In this document: positions 6,165 to 13,920 of the stretch, piece by piece
How positions within the stretch are numbered: position 1 is the stretch's first letter
Layout: every line of letters begins with the position of its first letter
Assembly: GCA_025201865.1 (NCBI GenBank)
Contig: MU602675.1
Span: forward strand, 89,810 to 103,987
Origin: Ramicandelaber brevisporus
Taxonomy: Eukaryota > Kickxellomycota > Ramicandelaberales > Ramicandelaberaceae
Length of the DNA stretch: 14,178 bases
Direction of reading: 5' to 3'
Notes under the pieces: generated by a model
Told to the model about the DNA's origin: nothing
The model's input: the letters and a program-made list of their open reading frames with translations, nothing else
Database searches by the model: none
Made by a program: the position numbers and the translations under genes

Positions 6165-8558
6165 TTATTCCTCCTCCTCTTCATCCTCGTCATCTTCGTC
6201 ATCTTCGTTATCTTCGTCATCTTCGTCATCGCTCGAAGATGCCATCTCAATATCGTCGTCATCATCCTCTTCATCATCATCTTCCTCATCGCTATCGGTC
6301 ACTAAGACGGATGTAATGTTGCTGACAAAAGTTCCATCCAAGGCAGATGCATAAACACGGTCGACAGCAGCCGTGTTTCCAATCACTTTCCGAGCGCGCC
6401 ACAATACCTGAGAAGCTGCATCGGTCTGGTTTGTGCTCACCAGCCAGTTCAGATACTCACCCCACAGTGCGAGATTGCCTGAATCAATGCTCACCAGTCG
6501 GTCAAACAGAATGAGCAGATTGCGCTTCGACTCGGACTCGTTGACAGCTGCAGTGGCTTGCTCCATGTGTGCCAACTCGAGTGCAATGCAAGCAAGCACG
6601 TAGTCAGTGGTCGGATACGACGACTTGAAGATGTTGGACCAGTTTGAGCGAACCTCGGTGATGCCGCCAAACGACATTGCCCACTTGGCGTACTCAATCA
6701 AGACAGTGGAGCGGACAGTGGATGTAGCATCGCGGCTCAGTTTGGAGCTGGAGTCAGCAGTGATCATTGTGCTCTTGATGAGATCATCAAACACCTGGCG
6801 CAGTTTCCGAGTTGCTGACTTGCTGTTTGGAGTTTCTGACCAGGCTGAAATGGCCTGTTTGATGTAAACTTGATGCAGGACTGTAGACTGAGGGCACGCT
6901 GCAATGGCCGACTTCATTGTATCCAACAGAGTGTCATTCTGTTGTTGATCTTCAGCGAGTGATATTCTCATTAACCAGAGGTCTTCGCTGCTGGATGGAT
7001 ACTGTCGCGTGGCCTCAACTGCGTCAGAGTCGAGAATGGCTGCGAGCGTAGGCGTGTTCTCACTCTTGCTCTTACCCTTGCTCTTGCTCTTTTTGTTGCT
7101 AACGATGGCTGACTCGATGATTTGCAGCACAGATTCATTTGACGAAGCAGATGCAGCCCATTCAAGCCACAGTGTGTATGTCCGAGACTCCAGCCACTTG
7201 GACTCCTCCGCATTCTTGGTCAGTGCTGGCTCGAGCAGCTTGCGCAGCTTCTTGGTAATAAATGTGCGCAGATTCTCTTCATCAATCAGTCTAAAGCATC
7301 TCACTAAGAAATCGCAATATTCATGAACCAATCCAGTGTAGAGAGATGGTGCGTGTGCATGGGATGCTTGCGCAGCCTTGCATAGAGCGTCCAGCTGGGC
7401 GATTGCAGCCTGCATCTTGTCAACAAACTGAGGGTCTTCCTTTGAGACATGGGCCACAGTTCTATTTTCAACAACATAAAGCACAGCGGATGCATCAGCC
7501 GCGCCAAATTCATTCTCAATTGAATCCAAAATGTGATTGACAATGTGACTTGACATTGCCACTTGGGCCGAATCTGCAGTCTGTGCCAAATATGCTGCAA
7601 TCATTGCCTTATGGAAATCGAGTTCGCCTGGAATGGCCTTGAATGCCTCAGTGGCAACAATGATTGGAATAGCGCCATCCAGCAACGTGAGCTGTTTCGC
7701 ACCACCATTGACTTCAACACCAGTATCCAAAATGCTAGCCACAGACTCTCCAAACTGATCACCAACAGCCTTGTCTAGTCCACCAAACTTGCGATCCTCT
7801 TCAACCTCTTCATTCAGCGTAGGTACATTGATAATATCTTCCGACATTTCATTCTCCTTTGCATTCTCATTTTCACCTTCGGCCTCGTTATTATTTCCAA
7901 TGCCCAGCACTTGTCTACGAGCCTTTAATTTCTCCACAAATGCCACTTCCATTTTGAAATAGTTGATCCACAGCTGCTTATCATCCTTATTCAATCTCAA
8001 TCCGCGCTGGAACAATCTTCTGGCAGCCTCCGTATTAACGTTTTCTCCGTATTCATGAGATGCTGCCAATGTCCACAACTCTCCAACTCTGGGATGTGCT
8101 TGAATCGCTCGTCCAAATATTCTGCCCAGCAGCTTCATTTGATGACTTCTCTGCGCAAAATCTGCATACTGCTTCCACAGCGAAACATCTCCCGGGAACT
8201 TGATTAGTGTGCGCTCAAACAATGCTGTAATGCGTCTGATGCCGGCAATTTCACTCAGTGTTAATCTGCCCTTGTTGTCACCACGTTTGCCATTGCCCTT
8301 GCCGAGACGCTTCTTGCGCTTGACTCGCAGAGACTCAATGTTCATTTCGTATTCAATGTAGCGCAGGAAATCAGCTTTGGTGGAGGTGAGCGACTCGCCA
8401 TTTTTGGAATCGGCTCCACGTCTCTTCACGGCGTATTCAAACTTGGTACGACGCTTCGCAATGGCGCGGATCTCGGGCTCAGTGAACAGTCCCTGCTCCA
8501 CGAGATCCTGCAGTTCGAGGAGCATGCCCTCGAGCTGGAACGAGATGATGTCAGACAT
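6165..8558 (-). CDS. UTP6: U3 snoRNP / SSU processome component Utp6 (HAT-repeat protein)
   Basis: Utp6 is part of the UTP-B subcomplex of the small-subunit processome and acts in the nucleolus in early 18S rRNA maturation. The N-terminal family block is clear: LEGMLLELQDLVEQGLFTEPEI (residues 9-30), the basic EYAVKRRG stretch, and DFLRYIEYEMNIESLRVKRKKRL (63-85). It is followed by HAT-type helical repeats with the W..Y/A spacing at about 111-139, 143-171 and 176-206. Further helical repeats near the C-terminus (LWGEYLNWLVS) follow a divergent middle. Low-complexity inserts occur at about 222-240 (Asn/Glu-rich) and in a KSKSKGKSKS segment in the centre. At 797 residues it is longer than the yeast and animal proteins; the excess lies in these inserts and in an Asp/Glu tail of roughly 45 residues. 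No intron is needed. The ATG at 8556-8558 begins the conserved block. The stop is TAA at 6165-6167. Confidence 0.88.
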   Translation of the reverse strand: MSDIISFQLEGMLLELQDLVEQGLFTEPEIRAIAKRRTKFEYAVKRRGADSKNGESLTSTKADFLRYIEYEMNIESLRVKRKKRLGKGNGKRGDNKGRLTLSEIAGIRRITALFERTLIKFPGDVSLWKQYADFAQRSHQMKLLGRIFGRAIQAHPRVGELWTLAASHEYGENVNTEAARRLFQRGLRLNKDDKQLWINYFKMEVAFVEKLKARRQVLGIGNNNEAEGENENAKENEMSEDIINVPTLNEEVEEDRKFGGLDKAVGDQFGESVASILDTGVEVNGGAKQLTLLDGAIPIIVATEAFKAIPGELDFHKAMIAAYLAQTADSAQVAMSSHIVNHILDSIENEFGAADASAVLYVVENRTVAHVSKEDPQFVDKMQAAIAQLDALCKAAQASHAHAPSLYTGLVHEYCDFLVRCFRLIDEENLRTFITKKLRKLLEPALTKNAEESKWLESRTYTLWLEWAASASSNESVLQIIESAIVSNKKSKSKGKSKSENTPTLAAILDSDAVEATRQYPSSSEDLWLMRISLAEDQQQNDTLLDTMKSAIAACPQSTVLHQVYIKQAISAWSETPNSKSATRKLRQVFDDLIKSTMITADSSSKLSRDATSTVRSTVLIEYAKWAMSFGGITEVRSNWSNIFKSSYPTTDYVLACIALELAHMEQATAAVNESESKRNLLILFDRLVSIDSGNLALWGEYLNWLVSTNQTDAASQVLWRARKVIGNTAAVDRVYASALDGTFVSNITSVLVTDSDEEDDDEEDDDDDIEMASSSDDEDDEDNEDDEDDEDEEEEE
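6168..6296 (-). repeat. Microsatellite-encoded acidic tail of UTP6
   Basis: Near-perfect 9-bp units (TCATCTTCG on the plus strand, read as GAC/GAT/GAA codons on the coding strand) recur at about 6186-6232, with further ATC/CTC triplets to 6296. They encode runs of Asp and Glu broken only by a few serines and hydrophobic residues. Acidic tails are common in nucleolar proteins; here the DNA looks slippage-prone. Confidence 0.8.
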
Positions 8559-8902
8559 TGTGCTGATCTTGCTGTGTTTTGGCTGACTGTAATCGCTGTC
8601 GTTGTCGTTTTCTTTTTTTTTTTAAATTGCAGATCAGAAAGAGAGCAAAGTCTCGATAAAATCAAAAGAGAAACAAAAAAAATAAATGAGGATGTATTCG
8701 TTAATGGCTTCAATCCATTTTGTTGTGATTTCGCATATTACACTTCCTTGGTCTCAAGACGGTTATACAAGATGCCAGTCGCTCGCTGCTAGCGTATCTT
8801 CCTTCACTACATGTCTACGACATTAGTGAATTGACCTGTATTGGTGTCCATTGCTCTAACAGGCGAACTTGCATAATACAATATAAATAGTTGAGAGACA
8901 TG
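8559..8902. promoter_or_regulatory. UTP6 upstream region and 3' flank of the membrane-protein gene
   Basis: These 344 bp contain no supported gene, tRNA or other RNA. A run of 11 T at 8613-8623, on the plus strand 55 bp upstream of the UTP6 start, is a dA tract on the coding strand and a likely promoter element. An A-rich stretch follows at about 8660-8685. Nothing else stands out, and no canonical poly(A) signal for the downstream membrane-protein gene was seen. Confidence 0.4.
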
Positions 8903-9748
8903 TTAATTATTTCTAGCAGAATATGTAGGGTGTGTCGCACTTGGTGGTGCAGCTGGAGGTGGGTAGGTTGCAGGATACTGGGGGACTGGTTCATACTTTG
9001 GACGCAGAGGGCCGTAGTCAACGTGAACCGGACTCAAGTTTGTGGAATTTGGGTGTGTCGATGACGGTGGAGCGGGAGGAGGCGAGCCAGCTGGTCCGTG
9101 ATCCGGGTAATAGCCGTACTGATACTGGTTTGGATACGGACCTGGATAAGAAGGACTTGGATACTGGCCGGGATATGGCTGTGGCTGTTGTGGTGGGTAT
9201 GACCCCGGATATTGTCCCGGATACTGTCCCGGATACTGCCCTGGATAAGGCGGTGGGTGCGGTCCGGGATACTGTTCCATGGCTGGCTGTTGAGGGTCGT
9301 TTGCCTGAGGGGTACCCGAACAATAGCTACCAATGCAAATAAGGAATATCAATCCCCATGGACACATCGCTGCTGGAGTAAGCGCAGCAATTACTTTGAT
9401 TGTCGGACAATCGAAGCTCATTTCACTCGTGCAATCAACGCTCAGGGCTTCTGGTCTGTTGTCCATGTAAATGTAGCCTGTACCCACTGCAAAGATGGCT
9501 GTTGCGATAAATGCCATAATCGTTGTTGCTAGTCTTTGCCGAACAAGTCGTTGTACACCGCCTCGCCACCACAATGAGACATTGTAGGAGGCAAATAGTA
9601 TGGAAAGGGCAGCAAGAGCCAGGAATGTGTATGCAAGTTCAAGTTCAGGGTACTTGCTTCTGATAATCCAGAACAGGGTTGAAGAGAAGGCGCCAAGAGA
9701 CAGTAACTCGGCAAGAAGGCTCAGCCACCACAACCACAGGGCTAACAT
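8903..9748 (-). CDS. Four-TM MARVEL-like membrane protein with Pro/Tyr-rich cytosolic tail
   Basis: Function unknown. The 281-residue product has four hydrophobic segments at about residues 2-28, 37-59, 73-96 and 117-143. A short loop between the last two holds two cysteines (106 and 114), which could form an extracytosolic disulfide. This layout resembles MARVEL-domain proteins of fungal membranes, but sequence identity to a named family is not obvious. The remaining half (about 148-281) is a disordered tail rich in Pro, Tyr, Gly and Gln. It carries repeats of YPGQ (about 167-183 and 192-196), then PPPAPP and PPPAAPP runs. Such tails often bind WW or SH3 domains or drive weak self-association. 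The ATG at 9746-9748 lies directly before the first membrane segment. There is no separate cleavable signal peptide; the first helix probably acts as a signal anchor. Confidence 0.7.
   Translation of the reverse strand: MLALWLWWLSLLAELLSLGAFSSTLFWIIRSKYPELELAYTFLALAALSILFASYNVSLWWRGGVQRLVRQRLATTIMAFIATAIFAVGTGYIYMDNRPEALSVDCTSEMSFDCPTIKVIAALTPAAMCPWGLIFLICIGSYCSGTPQANDPQQPAMEQYPGPHPPPYPGQYPGQYPGQYPGSYPPQQPQPYPGQYPSPSYPGPYPNQYQYGYYPDHGPAGSPPPAPPSSTHPNSTNLSPVHVDYGPLRPKYEPVPQYPATYPPPAAPPSATHPTYSARNN
9205..9252 (+). repeat. 12-bp tandem repeat encoding YPGQ units
   Basis: Units of the form CCGGATACTGTC follow each other at 9205-9216, 9217-9228, 9229-9240 and, more diverged, 9241-9252. On the coding (minus) strand they give repeated Gln-Tyr-Pro-Gly. 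Diverged copies continue on either side within the membrane protein's tail. Confidence 0.85.
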
Positions 9749-9775
9749 TCTTCTAAACAGTACGTTTGTTTGCTC

Positions 9776-9796
9776 GTGTGTGTGTGTGTGTGTGTG
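9776..9796 (+). repeat. GT dinucleotide microsatellite
   Basis: Ten perfect GT units plus a final G lie about 28 bp upstream of the membrane-protein ATG on the opposite strand. They are therefore a CA repeat in that gene's leader or core promoter. Confidence 0.9.
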
Positions 9797-9819
9797 ATTA
9801 ATGTTCTTTGACGAACAAA

Positions 9820-9840
9820 GAGGATGAGGATGAGGATGAG
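9820..9840 (+). repeat. GAGGAT hexamer repeat
   Basis: Three perfect GAGGAT units followed by GAG. It is pyrimidine-rich on the coding strand of the downstream membrane-protein gene. Confidence 0.85.
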
Positions 9841-10047
9841 AACAAGTGTTTGACGCTCGTTTTCCATACAGAGTTTGGCAATATCCGACTGATGCTTCGC
9901 AGTTGATTCGGTCTCACAAAAGTGCGAAGCAGAGCAAGGGGGCATTTTTGCGCCGACTCTCTCTTTATCACTCTCACTCGCAGGATTACCCACGCCATCC
10001 ATGATCCCTGAATGACGAATAATTAGTAAAAGCCACGATCCACATCG

Positions 10048-10235
10048 AATGATATCATTATGAAGTGTTGGGACAGCTCATGCGTTAGACGAGTTATATA
10101 CTCACACGCATGATATTGCTGCATTAATTTTTGATCGGGATATTACTACTCAAATAGCAGTAATCGTCAACGCATAGAAGAGAGAGAGGGACAACAATCA
10201 TTGGGACCGAACACTGCGCCACATGCGATTGCATG
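10048..10235. promoter_or_regulatory. Cluster of four inverted repeats
   Basis: Seen directly: a 12-bp palindrome AATGATATCATT (10048-10059); TCATGCGT/ACGCATGA (10078-10085 and 10106-10113); an imperfect hairpin with ATTACT/AGTAAT arms (10142-10164); and CATGC-GATT-GCATG (10222-10235). The word CATGCG or its complement recurs in two of them. They sit 300-490 bp upstream of the membrane-protein ATG. Protein-binding operators are one reading; chance in AT-rich DNA is another. Confidence 0.3.
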
Positions 10236-10335
10236 AGATAAACAACCAATACAATACCGGTAGAATGATTCAATCAGCTATTGTGATCTAATCAAAGGAA
10301 ATGGTATTTGAAAATGACTTGTTAACTTTGATGAT

Positions 10336-11508
10336 TTAGGCAGCGCTTTGTTGAGCGTAGCCGGCGTAGGACCAGTGACGCTTGAATAGATGCATTATTA
10401 CGCTTACAAAAACTAGGAATACCATATATGCCACCGAGAACACCGCCATAGCCCATTGGTTTTTGTCTTTGGTGAGTGCAATAAATGTATAACCAACAAT
10501 GATCGCGACGCAGAATATAGTGAGCACGAGTGCACTGAAACGAGCAGTGAGTACCACACCGTCAATCAATTCAAACAGCTTCTCACGACTTTCAGTGCTG
10601 AGATTGGGAAGATCAATACTCACGCGGGATGCGACCGTGTGGAAGAAGATGCCCAAATGTGGAACATTGTAACCGCCATTGTGACCAAATTTGCTAATTG
10701 AAGCACCAAATCCAACGATACCTGAAACGATTAGAGGTATGTATAAATATACTTTACCACGCGGGATGTGGTCAGCATAGCTGAAAACCACAGCAGTCAC
10801 TAAAATGTATGTGAAACAGCAAAAGCTGACCATAGCGAGAAGAGCCAACTGATTGAATACCAAACGACTACCATAAAGACGGACAAGGTGCTCACGAGAT
10901 GAGTCAATCGCGCTTACGAGCTGGGGATCAGCCCGCTTGATCTCACCAGTCGATGAAAGATGCATATACCACGCTAAATGCATAATCGTGCCAAAAATGA
11001 TCGTACCGAAAAGAAGAAATGCGAAAGCTATCGCCACATGCAAACTAATAAGATTTGGTATATGATAGTAAATTAGCAACCCAGTCAACGCTATGCTGAG
11101 CAGAAGAATCGCCAAGATAAAGAGACCAGCCTGTTTCCAACTCCACTTAATCGAATGGGATGGATGTCCATATGCAGCATGGCTGTTAATGCGAAGCAAA
11201 CTAAACATATCATCTCCAAACTTGTCGTAAGCTGCACGAGACTTGGCATCATAGAGAGTGCTGAACGCAGCTAGGATGGTTGCACTCTTGTTGAGCACAT
11301 CATTCTTGATGACCTTATCAGATGGCTCGGCGATTGTGAGCGACGGGTCGTATCCACAAAGTCGATAGAAGGCGTGAGCAGCAGCCTCCAGAACTTCGTC
11401 TTGTGATGCGTGTTGAGGCACATCGAGGTCACGATAGAATGCCTTGTTGTCAGCAGGCAGCAGCGACACTTCAACTGTTTCGACAGCAACAATTGTTGTA
11501 TCGGTCAT
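10336..11508 (-). CDS. Six-TM protein with degenerate, HPD-less J-like N-terminal domain
   Basis: Function unknown. I start at the ATG at 11506-11508, giving 390 residues (MTDTTIVAVE...). The frame continues 56 codons upstream, but that part is Cys/Ser/Phe-rich and reads a pyrimidine tract, so it is probably leader. Residues 23-102 resemble a J domain: AFYRDLDVPQHAS for helix I and its loop, AAAHAFYRL for helix II, and FSTLYDAKSRAAYDKFG for helices III-IV. The Hsp70-stimulating HPD tripeptide is absent; the matching place reads GYDP (52-55). Six hydrophobic segments follow at about 124-150, 152-180, 216-246, 251-273, 325-346 and 351-375. A soluble loop (about 275-318) with PNLSTESREKLFELIDG lies between the fourth and fifth. 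If the J-like part is cytosolic, both ends are. It could be a chaperone-independent J-like membrane protein; the J relationship is inferred from motif order. Confidence 0.6.
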   Translation of the reverse strand: MTDTTIVAVETVEVSLLPADNKAFYRDLDVPQHASQDEVLEAAAHAFYRLCGYDPSLTIAEPSDKVIKNDVLNKSATILAAFSTLYDAKSRAAYDKFGDDMFSLLRINSHAAYGHPSHSIKWSWKQAGLFILAILLLSIALTGLLIYYHIPNLISLHVAIAFAFLLFGTIIFGTIMHLAWYMHLSSTGEIKRADPQLVSAIDSSREHLVRLYGSRLVFNQLALLAMVSFCCFTYILVTAVVFSYADHIPRGKVYLYIPLIVSGIVGFGASISKFGHNGGYNVPHLGIFFHTVASRVSIDLPNLSTESREKLFELIDGVVLTARFSALVLTIFCVAIIVGYTFIALTKDKNQWAMAVFSVAYMVFLVFVSVIMHLFKRHWSYAGYAQQSAA

Positions 11509-11927
11509 CTTCGATACAGAAAGAAAAAGTGATGGATTGTTACAAGACGACAATAGAGAAGAGAAAAGAAGAGAAGAAGGAAAGAAGGTACACACGCAAC
11601 GGAAAGAAAGTACACAGTCGCTAAATAGACAAAGACGGACTTGCGAGGGAAGTGTTGCACAGACTTTGTCACACAAGCTGCGCCTCGCCTCGCCTTGGCA
11701 AATAAAGCCACGATTAATTTACACGAAAAGTGCACCGGAAATAGCTGGAGAACTGTGTTGCTTGCCCTTTGGGCTATACTCTACAACTTTCTATAATCTC
11801 ATATTAACAATGGTGATCATCTCGAACGAGTTCCAATATGGCCGTTTGCAAAGTTGGTTGAATGTGAGCTATTCTGGTGGTGGAATTCTGTCTAATTTCA
11901 TACCGACTTCATAACAAACTAATCGCC
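11509..11927. promoter_or_regulatory. Divergent promoter region between J-like and F-box genes
   Basis: These 419 bp separate two divergent start codons. The J-like side is strongly purine-rich on the plus strand (about 11550-11590), hence a CT-rich leader or promoter on that gene's own strand. A CGCCTCGCCTCGCC direct repeat lies at about 11681-11694. A small upstream reading frame lies at 11810-11914 before the F-box start. Possible TATA-like words for the F-box side (CTATACTC, CTATAATC) occur at about 11774-11800. A plus-strand open frame of 156 codons from a TTG at 11444 overlaps the J-like gene and is not supported. Confidence 0.45.
11810..11914 (+). promoter_or_regulatory. Upstream open reading frame (34 codons) before the F-box gene
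   Basis: An ATG at 11810-11812 opens a 34-codon frame (MVIISNEFQY...) that ends at TAA 11912-11914, 13 nt before the main ATG. It has A at -3 and G at +4, a stronger initiation context than the main ATG (G at -3, A at +4). If transcription starts upstream of it, it should reduce translation of the main frame. The alternative is that the transcript starts after it. Confidence 0.4.
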
Positions 11928-13499
11928 ATGACACAAGCCAACCGTGTTCGTGCCAGGCTGTTCCAGCTGATCGCGAGTGCCAGCGATGACGAGCTGTTCA
12001 GGATCAACGACACTTTAGCCGGAGCTGGTCACCTGGATCTCAGCCGTTGCAGTAAACCTGGCTCGCCCTTCCCACTCTTTGACTTGCCGCTGGAGTTGCT
12101 CGAGTATTCTGCGGACTTCTTTTCACAACCGGAGGCTGCATCGGTACTAACTGCTAATCGACTATTCCATGATGTGTTCGCGCGAGTTGTTTGGTGCAGT
12201 ATAAGAATCTGGAAGGTAAAGTGCTTCAAGATCAAGATATCTGCTCTTAGTCGATATGGTCATTTGGTGAATCAACTTAAAATGGGTATGGATGGATATA
12301 TTATAAAGAGAATTGCCTCTTTGGTGCCAAATGTGATAACGGCTTCTATTTATGATGATGAATTTGGGTCATGTTTCCAAGCCGGGCAGCTAGATTTGCT
12401 GCGCAACCTCCGTACATTAACCATTTGTGTATCTGTATTGAACAAGACACTGCTTGGTTCAATCAGAGATTGGATCAACAATGACTCTTTGAGTGGTTAT
12501 GTAAATGAGATAGAGTTTGATTGTGTAAACGCAAAAGAATGGCTGATGGAACTATTGAGCTTATACAATAGTATCATAAGCAAGAAACGAATTAGGATTA
12601 AATTCGATTACATTGGACGAACTATTCCAAATGATTTCCTTAAAGATGTGGCATCCTCACTTGTCCAAACCTATCTTCTTTATTCCGTGTGCTCTGGTTG
12701 CCATCGTGACAGCATATACAGGCCACCAAATGTCACATTCCCTCTTTTAACTGAACTTTATTTAGCCGTCTGTTGCGTAAGTCATGGGGAGAGTCGTTTA
12801 CTTGGAATGACATCAGTGCGATTCCCGTCAGTCCGAACACTCAGTTTAGATATCGATGATAATGACTGTGCTCATCAGAATTATCCTGCTTTGCCTATCA
12901 TTCTATCTCATACCTGGCCGAGTGTAAAGTCGCTAAGAGTCAGTGGTAGTATTAAACAGGATGACCACGTGTATATAGCCTTAGCAATGCCCAATTTGAT
13001 CATACTTGACTATGCTAGAAGTATAAATAACTATGATTTGGCAGACCTCCTGCCAAAGTTCAAGCTTCTTCAATTATTAACTCTTAGAAATTACCATACT
13101 AGACCCGATATTGTACTGAGCAGCACCATTATCATGCCCAATGAGGTCATGAGCCGACTGCGTTCGATAAGGCTGCGTGAAGTGGCATTGACAGCTGATA
13201 TGGTGCGATTCATCTTTTATTGTTGTCCAAATTTAATGGAGCTTAAGATTGGTGGTTGTAGTATATTTAGTGATGTTGTCAAATACGCAAACGAGGTCTC
13301 CATGAATGGAAATTCACCAGTGCGGCATTTGAGGATTAAAAGGTATTATTTGGATGAGGAACTGGACTTGTGGGTCGAGTTCATCTCGAACTTCAAGAAT
13401 CTTAAGGAAATTATGATTGATAATGCCTGCGAAGGTGCTGGCTATCTCGGGGGAAAGCTGACCGAGCTATTCCCATGTGCTAAAGTTAAGTACTACTAG
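11928..13499 (+). CDS. F-box / leucine-rich-repeat-like protein
   Basis: Such proteins usually act as substrate receptors of SCF ubiquitin ligases, with the F-box binding Skp1 and the repeats binding the target; the target here is unknown. The 523-residue product has an N-terminal helix (about 1-30), then an F-box-like segment at about 49-93. That segment contains FDLPLELLEYSADFFSQPEA and ANRLFHDVFARVVWCSIRIW, which keeps the Leu-Pro-x-Glu-Leu core and the spaced aromatic residues. The rest (about 100-523) is a long leucine/isoleucine-rich region with LRR-like strands such as LRNLRTLTICVS, FPSVRTLSLDID, LPKFKLLQLLTLRN and CPNLMELKIGGCS, irregularly spaced as in fungal divergent LRR proteins. 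The open frame extends 17 codons further to a GTG; the first ATG is at 11928 (CGCCATGA). An upstream reading frame precedes it. Codon use becomes AT-rich after the F-box. The type reminds me of large lineage-specific fungal families. Confidence 0.78.
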   Translation: MTQANRVRARLFQLIASASDDELFRINDTLAGAGHLDLSRCSKPGSPFPLFDLPLELLEYSADFFSQPEAASVLTANRLFHDVFARVVWCSIRIWKVKCFKIKISALSRYGHLVNQLKMGMDGYIIKRIASLVPNVITASIYDDEFGSCFQAGQLDLLRNLRTLTICVSVLNKTLLGSIRDWINNDSLSGYVNEIEFDCVNAKEWLMELLSLYNSIISKKRIRIKFDYIGRTIPNDFLKDVASSLVQTYLLYSVCSGCHRDSIYRPPNVTFPLLTELYLAVCCVSHGESRLLGMTSVRFPSVRTLSLDIDDNDCAHQNYPALPIILSHTWPSVKSLRVSGSIKQDDHVYIALAMPNLIILDYARSINNYDLADLLPKFKLLQLLTLRNYHTRPDIVLSSTIIMPNEVMSRLRSIRLREVALTADMVRFIFYCCPNLMELKIGGCSIFSDVVKYANEVSMNGNSPVRHLRIKRYYLDEELDLWVEFISNFKNLKEIMIDNACEGAGYLGGKLTELFPCAKVKYY

Positions 13500-13501
13500 G
13501 A

Positions 13502-13608
13502 CTAGCCTTTTATTAAGTAAACGGTTTAAAACACAATTCTATTGTTAGGATTAGTAGCTTGGTAATTTTCGGTAGCTGTCTGGGTATCGTTTCTGCTAGC
13601 CTTTTATT
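13502..13608 (+). repeat. Exact 13-bp direct repeat pair
   Basis: CTAGCCTTTTATT is present at 13502-13514, right after the F-box stop, and again at 13596-13608. Flanking sequence does not match, so this is either a remnant of a small duplication or a repeated 3'-end processing or regulatory element. Confidence 0.6.
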
Positions 13609-13920
13609 TGAGCAGATTTGTCCACTTCGATACAAAGCATACGCCAAGAGCTAAACGACAGAATGCGTCGACAACCATGTCGGTTTACTGAAGATGAGTT
13701 CGTCTAAATTATCCACAGCCATCAGTAGTCAATAACTAGATACAGTTTGGATGATGAAGTCGATTTCAGTCGATTTTATTCGCGTTTGTTTTGTTTTGCT
13801 TTTTGCCACGAAAGGAGGTGACTGGTTTGCACTCTCTGATCTCAACTACTACTCGACGGAAGATTGATCAACTACCACCAACAACAGCAACAGCAGAACA
13901 TAACAGTTGATCTACCCAGC

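Larger units (their letters stand above)
9749..10335. promoter_or_regulatory. 587-bp intergenic region with microsatellites and a cluster of dyads
   Basis: The region lies upstream of the four-TM protein gene and downstream of the J-like gene, both on the minus strand. It holds a GT dinucleotide repeat, a GAGGAT hexamer repeat and four inverted repeats between 10048 and 10235. A minus-strand frame of 86 codons (9742-10002) overlaps the membrane-protein start, but it is low-complexity because it reads the GT repeat, and it resembles nothing. I see no RNA gene and no canonical AATAAA serving the J-like gene. Confidence 0.45.

Noticed and set aside
8932-9342. A 136-codon plus-strand frame with Asp/Val/Pro repeats
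   Set aside because: It is the reverse reading of the YPGQ-encoding repeats of the minus-strand membrane protein and has no independent support.
9742-10002. An 86-codon minus-strand frame overlapping the membrane-protein start
   Set aside because: Its end is a Thr-His run read from the GT microsatellite and a Leu-Ile run read from the GAGGAT repeat. No domain or signal is visible. At most it is a long uORF.
11509-11676. Upstream extension of the J-like protein by 56 residues
   Set aside because: The extension is Cys/Ser/Phe/Leu-rich because it reads a pyrimidine-rich leader. The J-like region starts shortly after the internal ATG at 11508, so the longer form is not needed.
11444-11914. A 156-codon plus-strand frame across the J-like/F-box promoter
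   Set aside because: It begins at a TTG antisense to the J-like gene, is Lys/Arg/Glu-rich because of the purine tract, and lacks a domain. Only its last part, from the ATG at 11810, was kept, as a uORF.
13811-13820. AAAGGAGGTG resembling a bacterial ribosome-binding site
   Set aside because: No start codon follows at the right distance and the genome is clearly eukaryotic, so this is chance.
13750-13840. Possible box C/D snoRNA (GATGATGA followed by CTGA)
   Set aside because: The outer sequences do not pair into a terminal stem and no convincing C'/D' boxes are seen, so the match is expected by chance.
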